From Boletus sp. NGJ (taxonomy: Eukaryota; Basidiomycota; Agaricomycetes; Boletales; Boletaceae), in the NCBI GenBank assembly GCA_019096195.1, contig JAGTXK010000073.1, positions 930,001 through 994,000 of the forward strand: a DNA stretch of 64,000 nt, read 5' to 3'. Made by a program: the position numbers and the translations under genes. Shown here piece after piece: positions 51,082 through 64,000 of this stretch. The stretch's first letter is position 1. Each line of letters opens with the position of its first letter. Below the pieces are notes generated by a model, which saw only the letters and a program-made list of their open reading frames with translations, was not told where the DNA came from and did no database searches.

Positions 51082-53073
51082 ATGCAGGGTGCAATCATGG
51101 CAACGGATAACAAAGAAGACAGGTAAGTTGGGGTAACGCTTTATTCCGACTCTGCCATTCAACCCTACTGCGACTGTTTAAACAGACAGTCGTCCTCCGC
51201 TGAAAATAGCCCTACCCTCCAAATTATAGAGATTTCGTCTGATTCTGAGGACGACGTGTAAGTGTCTGTCTTCGTACTGCAATCTTTCGGGAATGATGCT
51301 CTAATTATCTGTAGGTTTTGTCAGCCACAACCTAGATCAGATTTTAGCAGAGTGCGATCTTCTCCGCGAATTCCCATCAACGATTGCAGCAAGTTCGCAT
51401 CTGCATTGCAAGGAGAAAAAAGACATTGCGAGTCAGGCTCTACCTGGGATAACGATGTTATCGAATTGACTGACAGCGAGTCGGGTAACTCCTCGGACCT
51501 TCCGGACACGTTGTCCCCTTTAGTCAAAGGGCCACGAAAAGAGTTTGCGGGCTCGACGAAACAACGACCACCTTTCAAAAAACATCTACCTTTGTATCTC
51601 GATACGAGTGACGATGGGGAGTCTGACAAGGACTACATTCTTACATTGTGCGTATTTGGTAGAATATTGTTCCGATTTGCCCACTCTTGTCTAGGAATGA
51701 TCCCCCAGGCTCCCGACGGCCAATTCGAAATATCTTTCCTGCTAAAGGTATTGTCGGGACCTTTCTGCCAACATACCAAGGGCAGTTTCGCTGAGATTTC
51801 GTCTATGGGTGTAGGTCAGGATGTCGCAAAGGGCAACCCGTTGCTCGACTCTCCGAAGAAGGACGCCGTTCCTGAATTCTCTCAGGCTGCGCGGAAATCC
51901 CCTAACAAAAGATCAGGGCGTTCAGCACACAAGGCGAAAGAGCAAGCCCGACGACACAAGTATGCCACCGAACTGTTCGCTGAGCTCAACAAAGATGTTT
52001 TTGATGAACGCCTCCCAAAGAATACTACTCTAGAATGGAGCAAACGCCTGTTGACAACTGCGGGACGAGCACGCTGGCACCGGTGCGTGAGCCACACGTC
52101 CAGGGACCCTACCCGTGTCGACTATACTTCATTTTTAGCTCGCGTGATGGCGTACATATCACGAAGATTGAATTGGCGTCCAAGATCTTGGACTGTGATG
52201 GTGGATTGGTTGTAGTTCTGGCGCAACGTATTGTACTCACGATTTGAATTGGTTATCTAGAACGCATTCGAAATACCCTGTCGCACGAAATGTGCCATTT
52301 AGGGTGTTGGGTGATTGATAACCACCCTCGGGAAGGACACGGTCAACTTTTTAAATCATGGTTAGTGTCATGCTATTTTTGCCACTCGATGTATTATCGA
52401 ACAAATATATTAACAGGGCGAACAAAGTGATGCACAGGCATCCGGATATCCATATTTCTGTGAGAACTCCATACTTAGCTTATAATTACTTGTACTGATC
52501 ATGTTAGACCCGGCATAACTACGAGATATCATATCCCTATGAATGGAGTGAGCTTGTTGCTGCTGTCTTACTTGGTATCTCCTTTGATCTCACACTCAAT
52601 TTCAGAATGCGAAAATTGTTCAAAGATGTAAGTACAATGAAGTCCTACTTTAAATGTCTGATTAGTCGCTCCTAGCTATGGTAGATATTCCAAATCTATA
52701 CGACCGGATGAATGTGGTAAGTCAGAGCAGTCGAATATGACATTTACCTGTGTAACCATGATGCTTTACTGTAACAGTGTGTGGTGCCTGCAAAGCGGGC
52801 AAATTAATCCCTCTGTTTGTCGAAAGAAAGCCAATGACCCCCAAGGTCAGCCGTATGGCCATAGCCAGGCCTCGAGGTACAGATGAACATTGAGGTGCTG
52901 AATGTTACTAATCCATCATCACAGACTCGCCACATTCAATGGTTGGGAGTCCAACCAGGGATAGTCTTGTCATGCAACAGACTTCCATTTCCCCAACAAC
53001 TCTTGGTGACAAGGATATCTCAGGCCTTGTGAATGCACTCAGAGGCATAACTATCAACAATGCAGGGCACTGA
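51082..53073 (+). CDS. SprT-like DNA-protein crosslink protease, GCNA type
   Basis: A zinc metalloprotease of the Spartan/GCNA group that cuts proteins crosslinked to DNA. The acidic, Ser-rich N-terminal part carries two SUMO-interaction-like motifs, QIIEISSDSEDD (residues about 26-36) and DVIELTDSES (51454-51484). The SprT domain starts near KYATELFAELNKDVFDERLP and has the HExxH zinc site in LSHEMCHLGCW (52284-52298), with a third His in REGHGQLF. A Cys-rich zinc ribbon (WKCENCSKIYGRYSKSIRP, then ECVCGACKAGKL) follows. Ends GITINNAGH. Two ATGs (51082, 51097) are possible starts; I chose the first. More than ten introns. Confidence 0.85.
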
Positions 53074-53295
53074 TAGATTGATTTATCACTAGCTATATAA
53101 TTTCAAAGAGTCTGATCATGTATTCTTTCCCCAGCTTCAAATATAGATCTATTGTTCAGGAAATGTCACTCAAAGATTGGATGGAGTGTACAAAAATACA
53201 CCATTATAGTATGACTATGCATCAATTGCTTCTATCCATGAGATTCTGGCAAGTATCACGTATTTGGTAAGCACGCAGATAACGAGAGAACTTCA

Positions 53296-53823
53296 TCACG
53301 GAAGCGCGTCCGGATTTAAAGCTGTGCATACACCATTGCGAGTGCCGCGGAGTCTGACCGCCGCGAAAGGGAATGTGGAGAGCTGATCCCAAAGGTCGTT
53401 ATTGAAGTTGCAGCGCTTGGACATGTCCGCCAAAAGCTTTGCCAGTACTGTGATAGCTCGCTTCTCGTTCAATGTGAGATCCCTCGTTGGGCCAGAGCTT
53501 TTCGCATACTGTACGGAGAAATAAAGTTGGAACAATCCCCAGACCCCTGTCTACATCAGCTCCGAGTCAGGACTGAGACTCAGATGGTAGCGAATGCTAT
53601 ACCTGAATTCTTGTATCCGGAGCGACATTGCCAGAACAAGCAAATCGTGTTCCAGGTTTCCGGGACGTCGTGATGTTGCTCCTTGAATGTAGTTCAGTCA
53701 CTCTTGTGATAAAACTACACCTGAACTGTTAGTACTCTCTGAGTCTAGCAAGCAGGTGTCAGTGGCGAACAAGTCAATATCGCTGCAGAATGTCGTTAAT
53801 CCAAGTGGGTGGATTGTATGCAT
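53296..53823 (-). CDS. Possible small protein of unknown function
   Basis: I do not recognise it. The last exon gives 79 residues from VWGLFQLYFSVQYAKSSG to ALNPDALP. A good intron (53543-53600 region) joins it in frame to an exon reading HHDVPETWNTICLFWQCRSG. The 5' end is unclear: an ATG at 53823 opens a frame, but the frames do not meet cleanly through the one short intron I can place. It may be a real gene with a different first exon, or a decayed fragment. Lies between the SprT-like gene and SRPK. Confidence 0.3.
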
Positions 53824-53968
53824 GGTGCAACTTGTATAAACAGCAGCGGGGGAGAATCACAAAGGATGCAACATTCATAAGACAAAAATCTAAAGGTGAC
53901 AAGTCGATTAAAGTCTATCTACAATCTATCCCAGTATAGTCTGGGCCGTTGGACGATGGTACTTTTGC

Positions 53969-56019
53969 TTACCACTCATCCACACTCGCCCATTCTTCGT
54001 CCTTGATATGCAACCATTCGTGGTCGATCATATCTCGTGCTTCTTTACGCTCTCGCTGATCAACCGAGAGCATAGGCCCCAGGAAAGCGCAGAGATGAGT
54101 AGTAGCAGTATTCGAAAATAGATACTTTTCCACCATCACGCGGTACAGCGGCCATGGCTTCAGAGTTTTGATGTACCGCAGTGCACCTGCAACACATCAG
54201 GAAACAATCCGACAACAAATTGGGAGGACTGACCTGTGTGATCAAACAGTTCTCTACTATACCTGCCCCCCATCTTCGCTTCAATAGGAAAATCACCCAT
54301 TAACTCGATGATCTGGGCCATGTGATCATCATCTTTGGTAAACATTTCGCCCTGCCCATGTGGATCGAAAAGGTACTCGGCAGTCAATAGCTCAAAAACG
54401 ACGCATGCCACACTCCATATGTCGGCACGAGTTCCCCAGTCGCGTCGCCCAAGGATAGCTTCGGGGGCACGATATTGGCGGGTCTGGATATCCTCAGTGT
54501 AATGTTGCTTTGAGGGTGTTGCATTGCCTAGGTCGGCGATCTTGATCGTGAGCGGGGTATACCCAAGAGGACCTGGGGGAGGCTGAGGGGTAGGACAAGT
54601 AGTGGAGGAAGAGGTGGGTGAGGGGCTCGCAGCAGAGGAGCTTGTCCGCTGAGGGGCGGTCCGGGAGAGTAACGATGGACCAATAGGAGCGTGGGGAATC
54701 TCGTTTGGGGAATGCGATTGAATGAGAGGCGAAGTTGGAGGATCCGCAATAAATTTACGCGAGTCGGGTAGAGGTTTCTCCTTCAAATGCGGAGGAAGGT
54801 CGGAGACTGTGATGGAAGCCATCTTGGACAACGCGGGGATATCTGCACTCTCCATGGAAGTTGGTGGAGTGCTGAGGATACTATTGGTACCAGCGTGCAT
54901 TGAAAAAGAGGATGTGGTCGATGCCGTGGACGGACTGCCAGACTGTAACAAGGGCTGGTGAATGGGAATGATTTCGGGATCTGGAGAGACAGGGTGCTTC
55001 GAAAGCCCGGTAGTTGAAGAGGCTCCGTACAGAGGGACGGTAGACAAGAAGTGGTTATGAAGACTTGGGCTACTTGCACTGGCACTGATGCTACCGCATC
55101 TAGACGAAGGGCTTGACAGTGGTTGTGAATCGAAAATCTCGACGTGACGTTCGCGGGGAGGTCGACGGTTTGGGATGGTCATGCCCAAGCGGGACTTTGT
55201 AGGGTGAGGCACATCAACTTGACGCGAACGAGGAGAAGGGGATACAGAGAGTTCCGCGAGGATGTGCGCCTCGATTTCCGGGATCGAGATGACTGGAAGG
55301 AGCGTAAGGAGATGAAAGTGATAAAGAGGAGGACGTACGAATGTTTTCTGGCTTGATGTCGGTATGTACTAGGTCACACTCGTCGTGAAGGTACTGGAGA
55401 CCAAGAAGGACCTGCCTAGCGATCAGCTTGACAAGGGGTTGTGGTACACCCTTTTTCTTGTTGCGCGCAATGAGAGCCAGGAGATTCTCTCCAAGGGGTT
55501 CGAAAACGATGCATATGTGGTTTTCTGGCCCAGGGTGCGTGAAGGAGTCGAGGAAAGCGACAATGTAGGCACGGCCTGGATGAGCAGGATTTGCGTCTGA
55601 TACCTTGGTGAGAAGCTTTATCTCATCGCGAGCTGTATCAGCATAGCGGGAAGCGGACTTGACGACTTTGAGAGCAGAATAGCGGGATTGGCTGGGGAGA
55701 ATGAAAAGGAGAACGAAGAAGGAGCAGAGGGGACGCACTGTGTATCATGAACGAGCCAGACGGTAGAGAAGTGGCCCCAGCTGTAAGAAGGCATGAGAAA
55801 GGGTTAAGAGGAGGAGAAAGGGGAATACCCGAGTTTTCTGACGACGAGATAACGACCATCCTTGAAGACGTCGTTGATCTTTACGGGCAGATAGCCCCCA
55901 GCGTTGTAATCTGCTGGAGACTCCTCCTCCTTCGAAATATTGTCTTGGACGGGGACAATCTTTGGGCCTGAAGAAGTAAGGACGTACTGATATTTAGCGC
56001 ATGGCTCCTTTGGCGCCAT
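53969..56019 (-). CDS. SR-protein kinase, SRPK/Sky1/Dsk1 type
   Basis: Phosphorylates Arg/Ser-rich splicing and export factors. The start MAPKEPCAKYQYVLTSS leads to YNAGGYLPVKINDVFKDGRY, a standard SRPK entry. Kinase blocks: ALKVVKSASRYADTARDEI (catalytic Lys), GLQYLHDECDLVHTDIKPEN (HTD, the SRPK form of HRD), then a roughly 230-residue Ser/Pro-rich spacer, then IKIADLGNATPS (DLG), TRQYRAPEAILGRRDWGTRA and DIWSVACVVFELLTAEYLF. The spacer splits the kinase core as in SRPKs and holds the enzyme in the cytosol in known cases. Ends ASVDEW. Several introns. Divergent from a second kinase across 205 bp. Confidence 0.9.
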
Positions 56020-56224
56020 AAAATGTGAGCGGAAGACTACGGAGGAGGAGGAGGAGGAGAACTAAGCGGGTACCCGAATACGGATCCGGACCACATCGGA
56101 GTGTATGACGAACACGGTCAGGACATAACTTATCAGCCCGTAGCGCCCCGTCCACATGACCACGACGACGACGAGGTATTCGAGTTAGCCTAGAGTGACC
56201 GCGACGACCACTTCCGTCGTCGTC
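56020..56224. promoter_or_regulatory. Divergent promoter of SRPK and Ste20 kinase
   Basis: 205 bp separate two start codons. GA-rich and CGA-rich runs are present; no TATA box seen. Confidence 0.5.
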
Positions 56225-58103
<1,879 letters not shown>

Positions 58104-58376
58104 ACCTTAGAATGACATCTATTTCGCAAATATACGCGCCAGGATCTACTCTGTATTATGGTGACAAGACTTGACAACAGTACGCAATTACTACTAATAC
58201 TACCTTACGACACTTACAACGCCTAGCCGCCAACTTACACTTACCGACATAAATGGTATTTTATCTATCGATTCCGGTCTAGTGCCCTACATGCCTGGAG
58301 GTCACGGTTTCATGCAAAGGTCTCCGTATGTACCCGTGAATTACATGGTTTCTAATGATATCGTGGTAGTCAGCCT

Positions 58377-59379
58377 TTACCCAATGACGAGCTTGCCATC
58401 TGCATCATTGAACTCATAGGGCGGAATCTCCAAATTAAGCTGCAATGGCCGAGTTTCAATCATCAAAGTCGAGCCAGAAATAATTTCCCTTACCGGTGCT
58501 GGTCCCTTGCGTGCGCGACCGGCTATTGAAGGCATGTTAAGAGAAGGTATCACTGGAATATAGAAACTTACAGATGTCATAATGCGAACCATGGCAAGGA
58601 CAGAACCACCCTCCGAAGTCACCTGCCTCACCAATTGGGACGCAACCCAGATGAGTGCAAACACCGAGCATGACCAACCACTCGGGCTTCTTCGTCCGAT
58701 TCTCGTCGCTCTCTGGGTCCCTGAACGTCTTCCAATTGGTACTCCTAGCCTCTTGGATCTCGTCGGGTGTGCGGTGACGAATAAAGACAGGCTTTCCGCG
58801 CCATTTGATGATTACGTTTTTGCCCTCTGGGATGCTGGCAAGCTCGAGTTCAGTCTTTGCGAGCGCAAGGACATCCGCGGAGGCGGCCATCGTCTCAAGG
58901 AAGCCAGTGATGGAGGATTTGGCGACAGAGGCGGAGAGGACGCCAAGAGAACCAACCATAAAGTACGACATGGCACGGTTGGCTTCGTTCGACTTGGGGC
59001 GATATGAAGAGAAGTCGGGGACTTCGGGAGCGTCGTTTACAACGGCAGAGGTGTGAAGGAGACGAGGCTGGTAGAAAGACGTTGTAGACGGTGCTGTTTT
59101 TTTTTTTTGAAGTCCAGATTAGCATGAGTAGATGAATGCTTTCGAGGCATGCTTACAAGCGTAGGTCCTGGAGACAAGACCCATAGAGGTCGTCTTTACA
59201 CCACCAGTGAAGCTCTTCGGCGCGTCCGAGCGAGGAGCAGCACCATGTCCGTGGTCATGCCCATCCGCAGGCGCACGAGCGGCGAGGTTGAGCCGGGGTG
59301 CGCTGGGGAGGCCGCTGGGGAAAGCGCGGACGGTGGGGGCGAGGTTGACTGATTTTCTGACCGCCTGGAAGGAGGCCAT
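58377..59379 (-). CDS. RIP1: Rieske iron-sulfur protein of complex III
   Basis: The 2Fe-2S subunit of the mitochondrial cytochrome bc1 complex. The start [20 protein letters not shown] gives a presequence. The membrane anchor is [20 protein letters not shown]; the head has CTHLGC and CPCHGSHYD, which supply two Cys and two His ligands, and the hinge [17 protein letters not shown]. The last exon is reached by a splice to [20 protein letters not shown]. Three introns, one with a T10 tract on the minus strand near its acceptor. Length and motifs match the family. Confidence 0.95.
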
Positions 59380-59474
59380 CTCTAGCGGTGGTTGGGAGTT
59401 GAATACAGCTGGTGCAGACCTCTGAATCTTTCACGACAACCCGCATATTCCCGAAGCAAACGGTACAGCCACAA

Positions 59475-61046
59475 CTAGTACCACTCATCAATCCCTGGCA
59501 CATTGTACCCAAACCAGCCATCTCCCCAGCTTTCCCGCATGAACAAAAACACAAACCACATCATCCACTTCCGCACGAAATACCCGACCACACTTTGTTC
59601 CCTCTTCTGGTTACCGCGGCGGTTTGCCTCGTCCACTATCTCATTGACCCGAGGCTGTCGATCCTTCTGAAAAGTGACCAGCACGGATGTCCAGTCCAGT
59701 CCATTCGCAGAGGATGGGGTATTTTCAATCTGCCTCCGCAAAAGGTAGGCAAGATAACCGGCGTCCTCAAGGGCTTGGGATACCCCTTGTCCAGAGTGCG
59801 GGGGCATAGCTATAGAGCTAAACGTAACTGCCAACGCGACTTCTGAGAGAGGAGACCCCACGTACCATGGGCAGCGTCGCCGATGAGCACCGTGCGCCGA
59901 CTGTGCCAGCATTCTAGCTTCCCAACTTCGAATACAGGCCAGACGAATAGCTGATCATCGGACGCTTCTGCCGCAGTAATCAGTTGGGGAACCGGGAATG
60001 CCCAGTCCGAGTATCGCTCCCGCACCTGTGAAAATCGGGGTGAGTAGTGGGATGCGTAGAAAGAAATTTACGCACCTCGAGCAAGGTTTGCTTCTTGGGA
60101 ACTTTCCATTCCTCTCGAGTTCGGTCTGGGGCTTCGTGTGTCGTCCACCTGGAGTTGGAATGAGTATCAAATGTGCGCATTGTATCCCGGCAGTGGACTG
60201 GTGACACTTGCCATCCAACCTTCTTCCTTTCTTTGTCGAAAATCGCCATACCGACAAACCCCTGTCGCCCTTGAATCATGACACATGGCTGATCCGGGGT
60301 AAGGAGGCCCGATAAGCCAAGCACGCTATCGATGTTGATGAGAGTGCCTATGCCGACTAAACCGCTGTATTTTGGCTTGGGTGCGGAGAGTCCGAGGCAA
60401 TTGTACATGCTTCGAAGGAGCAGTCAGAGTTCTGATGTTACTGGAGCAGGGGTTGAGCATTACCTTGGTCGGACCGTACTCCAAATACCATCCGCTCCAA
60501 TCAGGAGGTCGACCTTCTTTTCCTGCGATAGTCCATCCTGGACCCAACGCACGCGTATACCGTCGTCGGATTCCTCGATGGATTGTACTTGAGCGCCCCA
60601 CTTGATATGGAGTCGTTTTGTCTCCACTTCGTCCAGCAAGACGTCATGAAGGTCCGAGCGCATGAGCATGGTGGACGCGAACCCGTAGCGTTCCTCCGAG
60701 CCATGTGGTATCTTGCCGATGAGTCCACCAGCGGAATTGTTGAACGTTATCCAGGGTACTTGTACACCGCTATCCCGCTGGAGAAGCGTGTGAGCCAGAT
60801 CAAGTCCATTCAAGACATGCATTCCATTCGGAGCCAGCGCCAAAATCCCGCCTTCAGCGAGTGTAGGACGACCGGGGCGGCTCTCGAGAATGATGACATT
60901 CGCGTTCAGGCGTGACAGAAACAGAGCAACCACCGCCTAGTCTCGGCATATCGACGGTTAGCGTCGGGTTGAGCGACACTGGATGGTGGGCTTACCCCTG
61001 ATATACCTCCCCCAGCCACAATGATATCGAGATTTTGGGCACACAT
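59475..61046 (-). CDS. FAD-dependent monooxygenase, aromatic type
   Basis: Class A flavin monooxygenase, similar in plan to salicylate hydroxylases; substrate unknown. A splice forms the dinucleotide fold DIIVAGGGISG then AVVALFLSRLNANVIILESRPGR (GxGxxG). The DG motif is LLIGADGIWSTVR and the GD motif is RTVLIGDAAHA, followed by MPPHSGQGVSQALEDAGYLA. The start MCAQNLDIIVAGG lies just before the fold. No clear signal peptide; a Trp-rich tail ends PGIDEWY. Five introns. It sits between RIP1 and a secreted phosphodiesterase with no obvious functional link. Confidence 0.87.
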
Positions 61047-61203
61047 TTACAATGTCCTTGGCTAACTGGGATTTGCATTTATGTTTGTCCAGTAGCCGCG
61101 CTTCAAGTGTACGCGTTCGACCGGCGAACTGCCAGTGATGCGACGTTGCAAGATCGGACTCTATTACATATTTCAATACGGTACCGCAGTCATGCACCCA
61201 CAG

Positions 61204-62830
61204 CTATTCATGGGTTGCTCGTAAATGCTTCTCCAAGCATGAAAACACACGTTGCTTGGGGTACTTTGGTGCCACTGCAAAACCTTGCTGTTTTGCCCAT
61301 CTCCTGACAACACTGGGATCTGTCGTGCATTGAGATGACGCTCTGCAACAAGTACAACACGACGTACAATCCGTGATTATACCATCTACGCCAAATCGGA
61401 GCAACTCGTCAACTTCATCGAGACCATTCATCTATGAAGAGCGCTGGATCAGCATGGCATGGAAATGCAAGCTTGATGTCCAAAAACTGACCGTCCATGG
61501 CTTGACACTCAAGCCAAGAGCGTGGGCTTCTTGGACCATGGCTTGCGTTGTGAAATTAAGATCGTCTTCAAAGGTAACAAAGGAGGGGATGAAGCACGTC
61601 CCACATGGCGAGAAGATATCCGCATTGATAGCCTGTGCAGCTTGAGCCATCCTTTGACCAAGAGTTGGGCCCGGGAAGTTGTCAAGGTGTAAACCGCCAA
61701 GCCACAGGCTGGCATTGTTGTCTGGCGCGAAAGCAGTCTCTCTGTCTGAGGTTAGCGTAGCAAGCAGAAGTAAATATTGGACCGTGCATACTCGTCGATC
61801 AACGCCGATATTGGGATCAGAGGATCAAGTTTCTGTTAAATTTCAGCGTTCGAGGCATACTATAACTTGAAAAATACCATTACCTTCATTGCGATTAGAG
61901 TTCTCCAATCGAAACTTTGATACTGAGACTCCAAGTCAGGGAGACACACCACTCTTTGATGACGCAACTTACTGTGATTGACCTGTAATAAGGGCTAGCA
62001 GAGAAGATTGCATGCTGCTTTTGTACGAAATCTTCAACTCTTGCAGTGCGAATAGGATGCTCAGGGTTGATCTTTGATTCTATATTCCACAATATCCGAT
62101 GCGAGGGATCCGCACACTCCACAAAGTCAAAAACTTCCTGGAGTGTTGATATGCGAGCACCGGGATAGAGAAGTTGCTGAGCTTTTGGCCAAGTCATCGT
62201 CACGAGATCCAGGGAAAAAAAAAAGGTTCCCATACGAAAGTCAGGCTGCCGCTTTGATCCGCAATCAAGGGTCTTTATTTGGGCTAATGTCAAGTTTGCA
62301 ATAAATTTGCCAGCATATGGGTACGCAGGGTCCCCGGGGAACTTGGTAGATATCGATCAGAAGATAAAGTGTAGAAGCGTTTTGCAACTTACGACAGGAT
62401 GAGTATCTATACACTTTTCCGCCATTATTTGGTTGTCATGCCATACGACAACCTCACCATCCTGCAGAGTTGAGATCCCATGAAGATACACATGGAAAGG
62501 TTACTCACCGAGGTGATGCCATTATCGAGCTCTAGAGTCGTTGCGCCGTCAACAAGCCCCCTTTTCTGATTTCACGACGGTTCATGCAGATATCACAAAC
62601 GCCAGCATACCATGCAAAGCTCGGCAAAGTGCTTTCGACCGTGTTACCTCTCCCGCCTCGATGGGCCTGTCGGATGCACTTTGTGAAACGGATGCTGGTG
62701 GGCGAGAAAAAAGAATGCATACCTGCACATCGTAAGGGTTGTTATTTGATACGAATGTCTCTTGTGGAGGCGAAGCTAGCACAAGAAACGCTTCCAGAGA
62801 AGCAAAAATCAGGCATGTGCGTGCAAGCAT
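61204..62830 (-). CDS. Glycerophosphodiester phosphodiesterase, secreted
   Basis: Splits glycerophosphodiesters to glycerol 3-phosphate and an alcohol. A signal peptide (MLARTCLIFASLEAFLVLAS) precedes the TIM-barrel GDPD core: AHRGGRGNTVESTLPSFAW, where His and Arg act in catalysis, ATTLELDNGITSDGEVVVWHD with the metal-binding Glu-x-Asp, and later ERILWNIESKINPEHP-like residues (HRILWNIESKINP), SAYYRS-like and KPWTVNGLDEVDELLRFGVDGI. It ends EKHLRATHE. Seven or so introns, one of only about 44 nt. A single N-terminal signal and no GPI site argue for secretion. Confidence 0.88.
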
Positions 62831-63374
62831 GGAAGCACTGAGTCAGTACTGGTGGTTACCAGTGTAGACAGAACACATGCGCATAGAAATCGGGCGGACA
62901 CTGCATGAAAAAATCTCATTGGGCCGCAGGATTTGCCCACTGTCCAGACGAACGTTGTTCGCTCGGTAAGAGAAATATTTCATGTGTATGAGGGAGTTAC
63001 TCGATTTGGTTGCGAACGTGCAAGATCAAGACAGTTGCGTATCATGCCGGGGAACACAAAATTAATAGACAGTGCATTCGATCTTTCCGGGATTTGCAAC
63101 CATCAAACGATATCGAGCGCCGAGTTGCTAGCCTCTGCTTGAATTCACAGTCTATGCCTACACATTCGGTAGAACGAAGCACATCTAGGTAACGTGATGA
63201 TAAAGACGGGAAAATAAGTACTAACCGATGGGTGAACAGATAAATAAATTCAAGCTGCGAGGGAAATTTCCTGTCTGCGACATGGTCTCCTCGGGACAAC
63301 TTTGGGTGAATGTCTCGACGTATCATGGTTTGTGGTACATCCCTCGGGTATGGACTGGGACCGACTGGATAACA
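62831..63374. other. Intergenic, no recognised gene
   Basis: About 540 bp between the GDPD start and the COX19 stop. A frame of 94 codons on the minus strand shows no family feature. Likely promoter and 3' flank. Confidence 0.5.
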
Positions 63375-63773
63375 TCAGCGATGAGTCTGATCTTGTGACA
63401 AGGTGGAGACGTGTGCGTGGTCGACATTTCCTAGCCCGAGGTTCTTGAAATCATCGCGTTCCATGAGTCCCCTGCAATGTCACACAAGTTGTTTGAATGA
63501 CGAGGAGAAGGCAGAAGACTCACTTGGACATTCGGCACTCGAGATATTGTTTGCTGAATGACCTGCAAGGTGTGGACGCACTAGAATTTTTCTTGAGGCA
63601 GGCCATGTACTGCATCATTTTGTCTCTGCATTCACCTGGAGCAAGGTCAACGCGATGACAATGAATAGAATATCAGTGTATACTATACCGTCGTGGTCAA
63701 GGGGAAATGAGCCACGATCCGGAGGAGTGGCCTGGAAACCGACATTGATGGATGGTGGACGTCCAAACGACAT
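63375..63773 (-). CDS. COX19: Cytochrome oxidase assembly factor Cox19
   Basis: A small intermembrane-space protein that helps load copper into cytochrome oxidase. The start MSFGRPPSINVGFQATPP leads to DRGSFPLDHDGECRDKMMQY, the typical Cox19 entry. Twin CX9C is present, C-RDKMMQYMA-C and C-RSFSKQYLE-C, for two disulfides via the Mia40 pathway. Then GLMERDDFKNLGLGN and a His-rich end QDQTHR. An upstream ATG at 63851 is in frame, but the Cox19 start is clear. Three exons. Confidence 0.92.
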
Positions 63774-63921
63774 GTCAAGGATGTAGTTACGTGGGAATGC
63801 GGACGACGGTGTAGCGCACATTAATATTGACATTGACTTATGACTCGGCAAGGACGAGACGAGACAGATTTATCGACCAGAACGTGTACAAATTACATGT
63901 TAATATAGTCGAGTATCCCCT

Positions 63922-64000
63922 CAGCTCTCCTCGTCTTTTCCCTTCTTCCTGCGTTTTGTTGACTCAGGCTCTGACTCGCCGCGCGTACGATCGTCCTTAT
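63922..64000 (-). CDS. 3' end of a minus-strand gene, partial
   Basis: Frame open from the window edge to TGA at 63922. The last residues are charged (ESEPESTKRRKKGKDEES), a nuclear-like basic tail. Product unknown. Confidence 0.35.

Overview
This is nuclear DNA of a filamentous basidiomycete, most likely an Agaricomycete. The genes are cut by many short spliceosomal introns (about 45-70 nt). They are packed on both strands with spacers often below 300 bp, and their products have fungal architectures (Cdc11-type septin, Vac8, fungal Atg16, Osh3-type ORP, basidiomycete GH16). Three tRNA genes are present, two of them with introns. I see no transposon, LTR element, CRISPR array or secondary-metabolite cluster. 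All names rest on reading translated exons and known family motifs; no search was run.

Layout. 1-1.3 kb: unassigned, perhaps one small membrane ORF. 1.3-6.6 kb (minus): MIT-domain protein and septin CDC11. 6.7-10.2 kb (plus): mitochondrial MutS homologue MSH1, divergent from CDC11 over 102 bp. 10.3-16.3 kb (minus): aconitase and an Osh3-like oxysterol-binding protein. 16.6-24.4 kb (plus): 6-phosphogluconate dehydrogenase, ASNSD1-type protein, prohibitin PHB1 and a three-RRM Pub1/TIA-1 protein. 24.9-28.3 kb: ATG16 and VAC8, divergent over 135 bp that hold a TTAGGG repeat. 29.2-30.6 kb: secreted GH16 glucanase. 30.9-37.3 kb (minus): GIGYF/Smy2-like GYF protein and an acetyl-CoA transporter. 37.4-39.5 kb: cytochrome P450. 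39.7-43.6 kb (minus): SET/NAP histone chaperone and SAC1 phosphatase. 43.7-44.7 kb: U2 A' (LEA1). 45.7-47.2 kb (minus): COP9 subunit CSN6. 47.3 kb: tRNA-Thr. 47.5-50.3 kb: MCM5. 50.4-51.0 kb: two convergent tRNA-Lys genes. 51.1-53.1 kb: SprT-like protease of GCNA type. 53.3-53.8 kb: weak unknown ORF. 54.0-58.1 kb: divergent SRPK and Ste20/FRAY kinases. 58.4-63.8 kb (minus): Rieske protein RIP1, FAD monooxygenase, secreted glycerophosphodiesterase and COX19. The window ends in the 3' end of another minus-strand gene.

This is a housekeeping neighbourhood, not an accessory island. Mitochondrial genes recur (MSH1, aconitase, PHB1, RIP1, COX19), but they are interleaved with unrelated genes on both strands, so I do not infer an operon-like system. 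I did not find a clearly undescribed system. The most useful leads are a 4EHP-type motif in the GYF protein, tandem SUMO-interaction-like motifs in the SprT protease, a telomere-like box in the ATG16/VAC8 promoter, a P450 lacking the usual I-helix threonine and carrying a doubtful 31-nt intron, an Osh3-like protein with an altered signature and no N-terminal GOLD domain, and paired tRNA-Lys isoacceptors with different introns.
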